The notes beneath the pieces are model-generated. The model did no database searches, was not told the origin of the DNA, and saw only the letters and a list, made by a program, of their open reading frames with translations. A program made the position numbers and the translations under genes. Positions 1-6,106 of a stretch of 6,106 bases of DNA are shown piece after piece (position 1 is the stretch's first letter; every line of letters begins with the position of its first letter). Source of the DNA: Pseudomonadota bacterium (GTDB lineage Bacteria; Myxococcota_A; Polyangia; Polyangiales; Polyangiaceae); assembly GCA_023411445.1 (NCBI GenBank), contig JAEYOT010000411.1, positions 1-6,106 on the forward strand, given 5' to 3'.

Positions 1-2
1 TC

Positions 3-71
3 GCGGTGGAGCGCCTCGGCCCGGTCGATCTCGGGGGCTTCAGCGCGGAGCTGCAGCGCTTCGTGCGCTGA
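3..71 (+). CDS. 3' end of an unidentified upstream gene (partial)
   Basis: The first bases read as an open frame from position 3 that ends at a TGA at 69-71, giving a 22-residue tail beginning [12 protein letters not shown] and ending LQRFVR. By eye, 21 of the 22 codons end in G or C, the pattern of the certain genes in this window, which supports this frame as coding. The rest of the gene lies to the left, and the tail matches no family I recognise. It converges on the msrA gene, with only 16 nt between the two stop codons. The function is unknown. Confidence 0.5.
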   Translation, partial: AVERLGPVDLGGFSAELQRFVR

Positions 72-87
72 GCGTGCTCGCGGAGCT

Positions 88-723
88 CTAGATGGCGCAG
101 GTCACGCCCGTGCCGCCCAAGCCGCAGTAGCCGTTCGGGTTCTTTGCCAGGTACTGCTGGTGGTACTGCTCGGCGTAGTAAAACTCCGGCGCGTCCAGGA
201 TCTCGGTTGTGATCGGCGAAAACCCGCTGGCCAGTAGCGCGGCCTCGTACGCGCTGCGCGATTGCTCCGCGAGCGCGCGCTGAGCCGCTGCGTAACAATA
301 GATCCCAGAGCGGTACTGCGTGCCCACGTCGTTACCCTGGCGCATGCCTTGCGTCGGATCGTGGCTCTCCCAGAACACCCGCAGAAGCTCGCGGTACTCG
401 AGCAGCCCCGCGTCGTAAACCACGCGCACGACCTCGTTGTGCCCGGTCAGACCCGAGCAGACCTCGCGGTAAGTGGGTTTCGGTGTGAAGCCACCGGCAT
501 AACCCACCGCAGTGGAGTAAACGCCGGGCAGCTGCCAGAACTTGCGCTCCGCGCCCCAGAAGCAGCCGAGGCCGAACAGGGCCAGCACGCTCCCCTCAGG
601 AAAGGGCGGACGTAAAGCGGTTCCCAGGACGTAGTGGCGATTCTCGAGCGGCATCTCGTCCGCTCGTCCCGGCAGGGCTTCCGCCGGGGTCGGCAGGCGC
701 ACTTTCTTGGCGTCGGCGAACAT
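88..723 (-). CDS. msrA: Peptide methionine (S)-S-oxide reductase MsrA
   Basis: This enzyme reduces the S epimer of methionine sulfoxide, free or in proteins, back to methionine; the oxidised enzyme is usually recycled by thioredoxin. It is expected in the cytoplasm because no signal peptide is visible. From the chosen start the product has 211 residues, close to the E. coli enzyme. The catalytic motif GCFWG lies at about residues 53-57, with the nucleophile Cys54. Other conserved blocks are [41 protein letters not shown] and [11 protein letters not shown]. The C-terminal recycling cysteines are Cys200 (in [10 protein letters not shown]) and Cys209, with one more residue between them than in E. 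coli MsrA. The frame stays open up to 894. I chose the ATG at 721-723 because [20 protein letters not shown] aligns with the family N-terminus. A start at 798 has a better Shine-Dalgarno-like AGGG but adds 25 residues that resemble nothing in the family. The gene is divergent from the tetR operon. Family assignment is certain; the exact start is not. Confidence 0.97.
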   Translation of the reverse strand: MFADAKKVRLPTPAEALPGRADEMPLENRHYVLGTALRPPFPEGSVLALFGLGCFWGAERKFWQLPGVYSTAVGYAGGFTPKPTYREVCSGLTGHNEVVRVVYDAGLLEYRELLRVFWESHDPTQGMRQGNDVGTQYRSGIYCYAAAQRALAEQSRSAYEAALLASGFSPITTEILDAPEFYYAEQYHQQYLAKNPNGYCGLGGTGVTCAI

Positions 724-794
724 GTCAGGGTTTGTAGTACCGGCGGACGGGGTTGCTGACCGGAAACAACCGGACTCGCTCCCCGCCGGGAAAC

Positions 795-804
795 TCATTA
801 ATGA
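795..804. repeat. 10-bp perfect palindrome TCATTAATGA
   Basis: TCATTAATGA is its own reverse complement and lies in an AT-richer patch of the msrA/tetR intergenic region. It contains the ATG at 798 (minus strand) that is the alternative msrA start. It could be a minor protein-binding site or simply chance in AT-rich promoter DNA. Its half-sites do not match the TGACC/GGTCA ladder nearby, so it would not belong to the same operator. Confidence 0.3.
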
Positions 805-818
805 TCCCTGGCTGAGGC

Positions 819-845
819 TTGACGCTTTGCGGTCGTTCATAATAT
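819..845 (+). promoter_or_regulatory. Candidate sigma70-type promoter of the tetR-efflux operon
   Basis: TTGACG at 819-824 matches a -35 element in five of six positions, and TAATAT at 840-845 is a possible -10 element at a 15-nt spacing. An overlapping CATAAT at 838-843 is a better -10 match but leaves only 13 nt. Transcription would begin around 851-853, inside the first half-site palindrome, leaving a leader of about 40 nt before the ATG at 894. On the opposite strand, TATTAT (839-844) could serve as a -10 for msrA, but I find no convincing -35 for it. The spacing is suboptimal, so this is a prediction only. Confidence 0.4.
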
Positions 846-880
846 TGACCCGCGGGTCAGTGACCGCCTGGTCATTGACC
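846..880. promoter_or_regulatory. Tandem TGACC/GGTCA operator ladder, 15-bp period
   Basis: Five alternating half-sites occupy 35 bp: TGACC at 846, GGTCA at 855, TGACC at 861, GGTCA at 870 and TGACC at 876. Each type recurs at exactly 15 bp. Read one way, there are two complete TGACC-N4-GGTCA sites: 846-859 (TGACCCGCGGGTCA, a perfect 14-bp palindrome) and 861-874 (TGACCGCCTGGTCA). Read the other way, there are two complete GGTCA-N-TGACC sites, 855-865 and 870-880. A third right arm would fall at 885-889 but reads CCATA. The array starts next to the candidate -10 and ends 13 nt before the tetR ATG, an ideal place for repression. TetR-family dimers commonly bind such inverted repeats next to their own gene, so the adjacent TetR product is the likely ligand; this is inferred from position. 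Confidence 0.75.
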
Positions 881-893
881 GGCCCCATAGCCA

Positions 894-1607
894 ATGCCGC
901 GTCCCAGCGACCCTCACGCCCGAGCCCGCCTGCTCGCCGCTGCCCGTGGCGTCTTCTCCGAGCGCGGGCTCGATCGCGCCAAGGTCGAGGACATCACGAC
1001 GCGCGCGCAGCTCTCCAAGGGAGCGTTTTACCTCCACTTCTCCAGCAAGGAAGAGGCGTTCCGCGAGCTCCTCGCGGGCGTGGTCTCACACCTCGAGCGC
1101 TTGTTGGATGAGTCCAGCAGCACGCAGCTCGCCACCGTGCCGGGCTCGGACGCGTTCGTGGAGTACCTCGACGAGTGCCACGTCCGAAACGTGGAGATCT
1201 ACGAGTTCATCTGGGAAAACCGCGCCCTGATGGCGATGGTGCTCGAGGGCGGCGGCTCCGCCAGCTACCAGCACCTGATCGAAGAATTCGCGCTTCGCGC
1301 TCAACGCCAGACCGCGGCGTTGATTCAACACGGGGTGGAGATCGGTCTTTACCGTCCGGAAATCGACATCGAAGCGGCCGCCGCCTTCATCGCGGGCGGC
1401 TTCGATCGCGTCGCGCGGCAGCTGGTGCGCGAGCACGTGAAGCCGGACTTGGAAGCCAAGCTGCGCGAGGTGCAGCGGCTGTTTCTCGGGGGGATGGCAC
1501 GTCCTGAGGTGCTGATCGCGCTCGAACGCGACCGAGAGAAACTCTCACAGCGAGGCAACGTAGTGCGTGGCGAGAGCCACGCGTCGCGCAGCGCCGATCC
1601 GGGTTAA
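894..1607 (+). CDS. TetR/AcrR-family transcriptional regulator
   Basis: This is a one-component repressor of 237 residues. The N-terminus (about residues 8-55) is a typical TetR DNA-binding domain: [19 protein letters not shown], then a helix-turn-helix around 31-54 that includes [19 protein letters not shown] and SSKEEAF. The remainder is an all-helical ligand-binding and dimerisation domain, variable in this family, so the effector cannot be read from sequence. An in-frame TAG at 888-890 makes the ATG at 894 the first possible start; no clear Shine-Dalgarno precedes it. The protein has one cysteine, Cys95, in the ligand domain. The last 25 or so residues are polar and probably unstructured. 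The gene is first in an operon with an RND adaptor and pump and sits just downstream of the TGACC/GGTCA ladder, so autorepression and control of the efflux genes are likely. AcrR, TtgR and similar repressors have the same local role, but no orthology to a named one is claimed. Confidence 0.95.
   Translation: MPRPSDPHARARLLAAARGVFSERGLDRAKVEDITTRAQLSKGAFYLHFSSKEEAFRELLAGVVSHLERLLDESSSTQLATVPGSDAFVEYLDECHVRNVEIYEFIWENRALMAMVLEGGGSASYQHLIEEFALRAQRQTAALIQHGVEIGLYRPEIDIEAAAAFIAGGFDRVARQLVREHVKPDLEAKLREVQRLFLGGMARPEVLIALERDREKLSQRGNVVRGESHASRSADPG
1565..1582 (+). other. GC-rich hairpin with GAGA tetraloop inside the tetR 3' end
   Basis: GCGTGGC at 1565-1571 and GCCACGC at 1576-1582 are perfect inverted repeats around GAGA, a GNRA-type tetraloop; two wobble pairs could extend the stem at its base. 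It lies in the coding sequence of the repressor's polar tail, about 50 nt before the adaptor start codon. No run of T follows, so it is not a standard intrinsic terminator. It might affect mRNA stability or expression of the downstream genes, or be chance in GC-rich DNA. Confidence 0.4.
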
Positions 1608-1620
1608 CGCTCTTTCAAAC

Positions 1621-1626
1621 GAGAAG
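1621..1626 (+). promoter_or_regulatory. Ribosome-binding site deciding the adaptor start
   Basis: GAGAAG ends 8 nt before the ATG at 1635 but only 2 nt before an in-frame GTG at 1629. The spacing therefore favours the ATG as the start of the adaptor gene. Confidence 0.6.
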
Positions 1627-1634
1627 TAGTGACA

Positions 1635-2834
1635 ATGTCTGATTCCAATGTAGTCGGTCGGGGTTCCGAATCTGCGCCTGCCGCTCCGGAGCGAGTCAAG
1701 GCGCCGCTCGCGGGGATCGTGGTGGGGCTGGCGCTCGTGGGCGGGCTGGTGGCGTGGACGAGCACGCGCGTCGCGACCGCAACCAAAGCTCAAGCGGCCT
1801 TGGCCGAGCGGCGCGCCGCCGAAGCGGAGCGCAACGCCGCCTTGTCCAAGCAACCGGAGAAGGTGAGCGTCGTTTCGGGCCAGCCCGGCAAGTGGCTTCC
1901 TACGGTAGTGCTGGACGGCACGCTGACCGCCGAGCAGTCCGCCAGCCTGGGCTTCAAGGTGGGCGGCAAGATCGGCTCGCTGCGGGTCAAGGTCGGCGAT
2001 CAGGTCAAGGCCGGCGCGCTCCTGGCCACGCTGGACGCGACCGAAGCCAGCGCGCAGGCCGCAGCCGCTGCGGCGCAAGTGCGAGCCGCCGAAGCGCAGC
2101 TAGCCCTCGCACAAGACAGCGAGCGTCGCACGCAGGCGCTGGTGCAGAGCGGCTCCTTCGCGGAAGCGAGCGGCGTGCAAAGCAGTCAGCAGCGGGCGCT
2201 GGCGCTCGCCCAGCTAGACGCAGCCAAGGCGCAGGCGTCGCTGGCGCGCGTCTCGCTCGGCAACCACTCGCTCACCGCGCCCTTCAGCGGCACCGTGACG
2301 CGCGTCCCGGACGGCATCGGCGAGGTAGTCGGCCCCGGCGCTCCCCTGTTCGAGATCGTCAACACCAAGGTCTTGAAGCTGGCGACCACCGTCAGCGAGC
2401 ACGACGCGAACCTGCTGGCGCTCGGCGCGCCGGTCGAGCTGTCGCTCGAGAGCGGCAAAGCCGTAGGTCGCATCAGCGCCGTGCTAGGCACCATCGACCT
2501 GAAGACGCGGCGGGTGCCGGTCGAGGCCTCCTTCGACAACCCCGGCTTTTTGCGCGCAGGCGCCTTCGTGCAAGCGAAGGTCGCGGCCAAGACGGAGATC
2601 GACGTGCTCAGGCTGCCGCACGAAGTGCTGCGCCCCGGCTCGCAGGACGAGGTCCTGGCGGTGACGGAAGGCGGCCGCTTGGAGGCGCGCCGCGTGGTGT
2701 TCTCCGTCGACAAGGACGGCACGCTCCTGGTCCGCAGCGGCGTCAGCGCGCAAGACAAGCTCGTGGCCAAGCCGAAGCCCGAGGCCAAGTCGGGTGACGT
2801 GGTGGCGGTCGAAGCGACCGGAGCCAAGCCGTGA
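1635..2834 (+). CDS. RND efflux periplasmic adaptor (membrane fusion protein, HlyD/AcrA family)
   Basis: This adaptor joins an inner-membrane RND pump to an outer-membrane channel. The 399-residue product starts with a short cytoplasmic tail and one hydrophobic segment at about 24-41 (PLAGIVVGLALVGGLVAW). There is no lipobox, and indeed no cysteine, so it is probably held by an uncleaved transmembrane helix, not by lipidation as in AcrA. A charged Ala/Glu/Arg-rich helical stretch follows (about 43-75). The first lipoyl half is at about 102-135 (GFKVGGKIGSLRVKVGDQVKAG). An Ala/Gln-rich alpha-helical hairpin at about 136-206 would meet the channel. The second lipoyl half is at about 210-243 (LTAPFSGTVTRV, GEVVGPGAPLFEIV). 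A beta-barrel (about 244-318) and a membrane-proximal domain (about 320-395) complete the family order. The gene lies 27 nt after tetR, and its TGA overlaps the start of the pump gene, so the two should be translationally coupled. Adaptor sequence does not reveal the substrate. Confidence 0.93.
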   Translation: MSDSNVVGRGSESAPAAPERVKAPLAGIVVGLALVGGLVAWTSTRVATATKAQAALAERRAAEAERNAALSKQPEKVSVVSGQPGKWLPTVVLDGTLTAEQSASLGFKVGGKIGSLRVKVGDQVKAGALLATLDATEASAQAAAAAAQVRAAEAQLALAQDSERRTQALVQSGSFAEASGVQSSQQRALALAQLDAAKAQASLARVSLGNHSLTAPFSGTVTRVPDGIGEVVGPGAPLFEIVNTKVLKLATTVSEHDANLLALGAPVELSLESGKAVGRISAVLGTIDLKTRRVPVEASFDNPGFLRAGAFVQAKVAAKTEIDVLRLPHEVLRPGSQDEVLAVTEGGRLEARRVVFSVDKDGTLLVRSGVSAQDKLVAKPKPEAKSGDVVAVEATGAKP

Positions 2835-5800
2835 ACATCAGCGAAGTCGCGATCAAGCGCCCCGTCTTCACCGTGATGGTGACGGTGGCGCTGCTGGTGC
2901 TCGGCTTCATGGGCTTCGCTCGGCTCGGTAGCGATCTGTTCCCGGACGTGTCGTTCCCGGCCGTGGTCGTGACGGTACCGTACCCGGGCGCCGGTCCCGC
3001 TGAGGTCGAGTCGCTGGTCACCAAGCCGCTGGAGGACTTCGTGGTCAGCCTCAATGGCATCGACCGCGTGCGCTCCTTCTCGCGCGAAGGCTCGTCGATG
3101 CTGTTCATCATGTTCCACCTGGGCGTGGACGTGAAGGACGCCGCCACGGAGGTGCGCGAACGCATCTCGCAGGTACGCTACCAGCTGCCCGCTGAGACGA
3201 AAGAGCCCATCGTCCAGCGCTTCGACGTCTCGGCAGCGCCCGTGCTGACCTACACGCTGCGCGGCGGCGGCTCGCTCTCGGAGCTGCGCGACTACGCGGA
3301 CGAGACGCTTCGGCCCGCTCTCGAGCAGGTGGAGGGCGTCGCCGCGGTGGACGTCAAGGGCGGCGCCAAGCGGGAGATCCGCGTGGAGCTGGATCGCGCG
3401 CGCGTGGACGCGCTGGGGCTCAGCCCTGGCCAACTGGTCCAGCGCCTGCGGATGGAGAACTTGAACGTCCCCGCCGGTCGCTACGACGAGGGCACGCGCG
3501 AGATCAGCGTGCGCACGCTGGCCGAGTTCACCAACGTCGAGCAAATCCGCGAGACGATCGTGGCGACCGCCACGGACGGCTCCGCGGTCCGGCTACGGGA
3601 CGTGGCCACGGTGACGGACGGCTTCGAGGACCAGCGCGTGCTGGTGCGCGTCAACGGCAAGGAGGCGGTGACGTTCGAGGTGCGCAAGCGCTCGGGCGAG
3701 AACACCGTGAGCGTCGCCCACGCCGTCAAGGCCAAGATGGCGACGCTGGAGCAAGCGTTCCCTCCAGGCATCTCCTCCGCCCTGATCATCGACCAAGCTC
3801 GCATCATCGAGAGCCAGGTCTCGCAGGTCGAGCACGACATCATCTTCGGCGGCGCCATGGCCGTGCTCGTGATCCTGGTGTTCATGCTGGATCTGCGCTC
3901 GACCTTGATCAGCGGCCTGGCCTTGCCCACCAGCGTGATCGCCACGTTCTTCTTCATGTACGTGCTCGGCTACACGCTGAACATGATGACGCTGCTCGCC
4001 CTGTCGCTGGCGATCGGTCTGCTCATCGACGACGCGGTGGTGGTGCGCGAAAACATCTTCAAGCACATGGAGATGGGCAAGAAGCCCATGCAGGCCGCGC
4101 TGGACGGCACCAAGGAGGTGGCGCTGGCGGTGCTGGCCACCACCATGACCATCGTGGCCGTGTTCATGCCGATCGCCTTCGTGGAGGGTTTGGTCGGCCA
4201 ATTCTTCCGCCAGTTCGGCATCACCATCACGGTGGCGGTGCTCATCTCGCTGTTCGTCGCCTTCACGCTCGACCCGATGTTGTCGTCGCGCTTCTCGAAG
4301 GACTTGCACGCAAAGAGCGATCGCTTCGCGTGGCTCAAGTACCCGTTCGAGTGGACACACACGCAGATGGAGCTCACCTACAAGGCGATCCTCCACTGGT
4401 CGCTCAGGCACAAGCTGATCGTCGGCGCGCTGGCCATCGGCAGCCTGTTCTTCATGGGCTTCATCATGAAGCTCACGGGTCAAGAGTTCGTCAACTCGGA
4501 AGATCGCGGACAGTACGTGCTGGAGGCCGAGCTCCCGGCCGGCACCTCGCTGGCAGAGACCGCGCGGCTGACCGCGGAGGTCGAGCAGGACATCCTGAAG
4601 CACCCGGACTTCACCACCGTCTTCGCCGTGGTCGGCGATGGCGACCAGGTGAACAAGGTCAAATGGCGCGTGGTGGCGGTGCCCAAGACGGAGCGCACCA
4701 CCACGCTGGCGGACCTGAAAGAGATCGGGCGCAAGGCCGTCGCCAAGCTGCCGAACGCCAAGGTCGCGGTGGCCGACCCACCCTTCGTCGAGGGCGCGTC
4801 GACTGAAGCCGTGATCATGATCAACGTCCGCGGCATCGAATTCGCCGACATCGAGCGCGTCGCCAACCAGATCGAGAAGATCTTGCAGAGCACGCCCGGC
4901 GTGGGTGACATCCAGGTCAAGTATTCCCCCGGCCGCCCGGAGCTCTCCGTCACGGTGGATCGCCAGCGGGCGGCGGATCGCGGGCTCTCCGCGGCCGAGG
5001 TAGCGCTCGCGCTGCGCAATGCCGTGGAAGGTGAAGAGGCGGGTAAGCTCCGTCAAATAGGCCAGAAGGAGGACGTGCCGATCAAGGTACGGCTCGATCA
5101 GGCCTACCGGGCCGACGCCACCTCGCTCGCCAACGTGACCATCCCCACGTCACGCGGACCGGTGAAGCTGACGGACGTGGTGAACATCCAGCGCACCGAC
5201 GGTCCGCAGGTGATCGAGCGCGAGAACCGCATGCGCCAAATCACGGTCTGGGCCACGCCCATCGGGCGGCCCCTGGGCGACGTCGCCGCGGACTTCCAGC
5301 CGCAGATCGACAAGCTCGAGCTCGCCCCGGGCATGAGCATCTTCTACGACGGGCAGCTGCGGCTGATGAACGAGAACAACTCGAACATGGCCATCGCGCT
5401 GCTGCTGGGCGTCGTCTTCATCTACATCGTGCTCGCTTCGCAGTTCGAGAGCTTCATCCATCCGCTCACGATCATGGTCACGCTGCCGCTGGCGCTGGTC
5501 GGCGGCATCATGGGCCTGTTCTTGACCAACAACACCCTGGCCATGGGCGCACTGATCGGCATCGTGCTCCTGATGGGTCTGGTGACCAAGAACGCCATCT
5601 TGTTGGTGGATCGCGCCATCGTCCGCGTGCGCGACCAAGGGGAGACGCCGCTCCAGGCCATCATGGAAGCGGGGCCAGAGCGCTTGCGCCCGATCTTGAT
5701 GACCTCCGCCGCCATGGTGCTCGGCATGTGGCCCACGGCCATCGGCGAGAGCGAAGGCAGTGAATTTCGCGCGCCGATGGCCATCGCGGTCATCGGCGGC

Positions 5801-5992
5801 GTCATCAGCTCCACGCTGCTGTCGCTGATCGTGGTGCCGGTGGTCTACCTGGCGATCGAGAACCTGAAGGGCTTCATCTCGCGGCTGGGCGGCGGTAAAG
5901 GCCGCAAGGCACGAGGCGAGGCTGCGCGGGCCTCCGCCCCCCAAGACGGAGGCGAGCTCAGCCCCGCCCCCGTGCTCAGCAAGAGCCTCTGA
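2831..5992 (+). CDS. RND multidrug efflux permease, HAE-1/AcrB type
   Basis: This is the proton-driven inner-membrane pump, expected to work as a trimer with the adjacent adaptor and an outer-membrane channel. Its 1053 residues match the usual length (AcrB has 1049). The internal duplication is plain: TM1 at about 11-29, a large periplasmic domain (about 30-336), TM2-TM6 (about 337-482), TM7 (about 526-545), a second periplasmic domain (about 546-852) and TM8-TM12 (about 853-1008). TM4 carries the proton-relay pair Asp400-Asp401 in GLLIDDAVVVRENIF. Lys920 in GLVTKNAILLVD and Thr958 in RPILMTSAAMVLGMWP correspond to AcrB Lys940 and Thr978, so the pump looks functional. The paired aspartates in TM4 indicate the drug-type (HAE) and not the heavy-metal (HME) branch. 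The C-terminal 40 residues form a basic, polar cytoplasmic tail. The start is a GTG overlapping the adaptor stop in GTGA, and the product begins MNISEVAIKRPVFTVM as is typical. Substrates may be drugs, detergents, solvents or a metabolite. The protein has no cysteine. Confidence 0.97.
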   Translation: MNISEVAIKRPVFTVMVTVALLVLGFMGFARLGSDLFPDVSFPAVVVTVPYPGAGPAEVESLVTKPLEDFVVSLNGIDRVRSFSREGSSMLFIMFHLGVDVKDAATEVRERISQVRYQLPAETKEPIVQRFDVSAAPVLTYTLRGGGSLSELRDYADETLRPALEQVEGVAAVDVKGGAKREIRVELDRARVDALGLSPGQLVQRLRMENLNVPAGRYDEGTREISVRTLAEFTNVEQIRETIVATATDGSAVRLRDVATVTDGFEDQRVLVRVNGKEAVTFEVRKRSGENTVSVAHAVKAKMATLEQAFPPGISSALIIDQARIIESQVSQVEHDIIFGGAMAVLVILVFMLDLRSTLISGLALPTSVIATFFFMYVLGYTLNMMTLLALSLAIGLLIDDAVVVRENIFKHMEMGKKPMQAALDGTKEVALAVLATTMTIVAVFMPIAFVEGLVGQFFRQFGITITVAVLISLFVAFTLDPMLSSRFSKDLHAKSDRFAWLKYPFEWTHTQMELTYKAILHWSLRHKLIVGALAIGSLFFMGFIMKLTGQEFVNSEDRGQYVLEAELPAGTSLAETARLTAEVEQDILKHPDFTTVFAVVGDGDQVNKVKWRVVAVPKTERTTTLADLKEIGRKAVAKLPNAKVAVADPPFVEGASTEAVIMINVRGIEFADIERVANQIEKILQSTPGVGDIQVKYSPGRPELSVTVDRQRAADRGLSAAEVALALRNAVEGEEAGKLRQIGQKEDVPIKVRLDQAYRADATSLANVTIPTSRGPVKLTDVVNIQRTDGPQVIERENRMRQITVWATPIGRPLGDVAADFQPQIDKLELAPGMSIFYDGQLRLMNENNSNMAIALLLGVVFIYIVLASQFESFIHPLTIMVTLPLALVGGIMGLFLTNNTLAMGALIGIVLLMGLVTKNAILLVDRAIVRVRDQGETPLQAIMEAGPERLRPILMTSAAMVLGMWPTAIGESEGSEFRAPMAIAVIGGVISSTLLSLIVVPVVYLAIENLKGFISRLGGGKGRKARGEAARASAPQDGGELSPAPVLSKSL

Positions 5993-6028
5993 GCCGCAGC
6001 CCGTGAGCCGGACTCTGCAGCACTCAAC

Positions 6029-6034
6029 AGGAGA
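6029..6034 (+). promoter_or_regulatory. Strong Shine-Dalgarno of the downstream gene
   Basis: AGGAGA ends 9 nt before the ATG at 6044. An in-frame GTG at 6038 is only 3 nt away, so the ATG is preferred. The 51-nt gap after the pump stop shows no terminator-like hairpin with a T run, which fits transcription continuing from the efflux genes into the next gene. Confidence 0.65.
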
Positions 6035-6043
6035 ATTGTGTCT

Positions 6044-6106
6044 ATGATCCGCACTGCTCTCGTCGCGCGCACCTCGCTCGTGCTCCTGCTCGGCGCCGCG
6101 CCTAGC
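6044..6106 (+). CDS. Start of a secreted protein gene, probably the outer-membrane efflux channel (partial)
   Basis: Only 21 codons are visible, reading MIRTALVARTSLVLLLGAAPS before the window ends. A basic start followed by a leucine/valine-rich core and small residues is a signal peptide pattern, so the product is exported across the inner membrane. A good Shine-Dalgarno precedes the ATG. Its place, 51 nt after an RND pump and in the same direction, is where the TolC/OprM-type outer-membrane factor of such operons often lies. That identity is an inference from position; another exported protein is possible. Confidence 0.7.
   Translation, partial: MIRTALVARTSLVLLLGAAPS

Noticed and set aside
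70..79. GAGC-GT-GCTC inverted repeat between the convergent genes as a bidirectional terminator
   Set aside because: The loop would be only 2 nt, the stem 4 bp, and there is no T run on either side.
757..761. An isolated TGACC upstream of msrA as another operator half-site
   Set aside because: It lies 89 bp from the first ladder half-site, out of the 15-bp register, and has no GGTCA partner at the right spacing.
724..894. Starting msrA at 894, giving 268 residues
   Set aside because: The added residues match no MsrA N-terminus, and the start would overlap the tetR start codon and place the operator ladder inside the msrA coding sequence.
1754..2797. A 347-codon plus-strand frame inside the adaptor gene
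   Set aside because: Its product is dominated by Arg, Gly and Ala repeats typical of a shifted frame in GC-rich DNA, whereas the adaptor frame shows complete family domain order.
2186..3544. A 452-codon minus-strand open frame across the adaptor-pump junction
   Set aside because: Same explanation: it is antisense to two well-supported overlapping genes, low in complexity, and resembles no family.
3593..5056. A 487-codon minus-strand open frame antisense to the pump gene
   Set aside because: It lies opposite a certain RND gene, is abnormally rich in His, Asp, Arg and Gln, and has no recognisable domain. Long antisense frames are expected opposite coding DNA with GC-rich third positions.
5150..5944. 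A 264-codon minus-strand frame opposite the 3' part of the pump gene
   Set aside because: It is His/Asp/Arg-rich antisense shadow over TM8-TM12 of the pump, with no sign of a real gene.

Overview
The window reads as high-GC bacterial chromosome with a strong preference for G or C in third codon positions. It suggests a Proteobacteria- or Myxococcota-like Gram-negative organism. This rests on composition and on the presence of a tripartite RND efflux system that needs an outer membrane; the sequence alone does not fix the taxon. I see no mobile element, CRISPR array, tRNA or rRNA.

Layout: (a) positions 3-71 hold the last codons of a plus-strand gene entering from the left. (b) Converging on it, 88-723 on the minus strand encodes a peptide methionine sulfoxide reductase A (msrA) with all expected catalytic cysteines. 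(c) Positions 724-893 form a divergent control region. It contains a plausible plus-strand promoter and a regular ladder of TGACC/GGTCA half-sites with an exact 15-bp period, the best candidate regulatory element here. (d) From 894 rightwards runs a compact operon: a TetR-family repressor (894-1607), an RND membrane-fusion/periplasmic adaptor (1635-2834), an HAE-1-type RND inner-membrane pump (2831-5992, overlapping the adaptor by 4 nt), and the start of a secreted protein gene (6044 to the window edge) that is probably the outer-membrane channel of the same system.

Working model: the TetR protein binds the half-site ladder and represses its own operon, and possibly the divergent msrA. When an effector is sensed, the adaptor and the proton-driven pump are made and export the compound through a TolC-like channel. 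Pairing an efflux operon with msrA suggests, but does not prove, that the signal is an oxidant or electrophile, or a compound whose toxicity includes methionine oxidation.

No unprecedented system is evident. The gene set is a recognisable repressor-adaptor-pump operon. The parts worth a second look are the 15-bp operator ladder, its possible control of msrA, and a tetraloop hairpin at the 3' end of the repressor gene.
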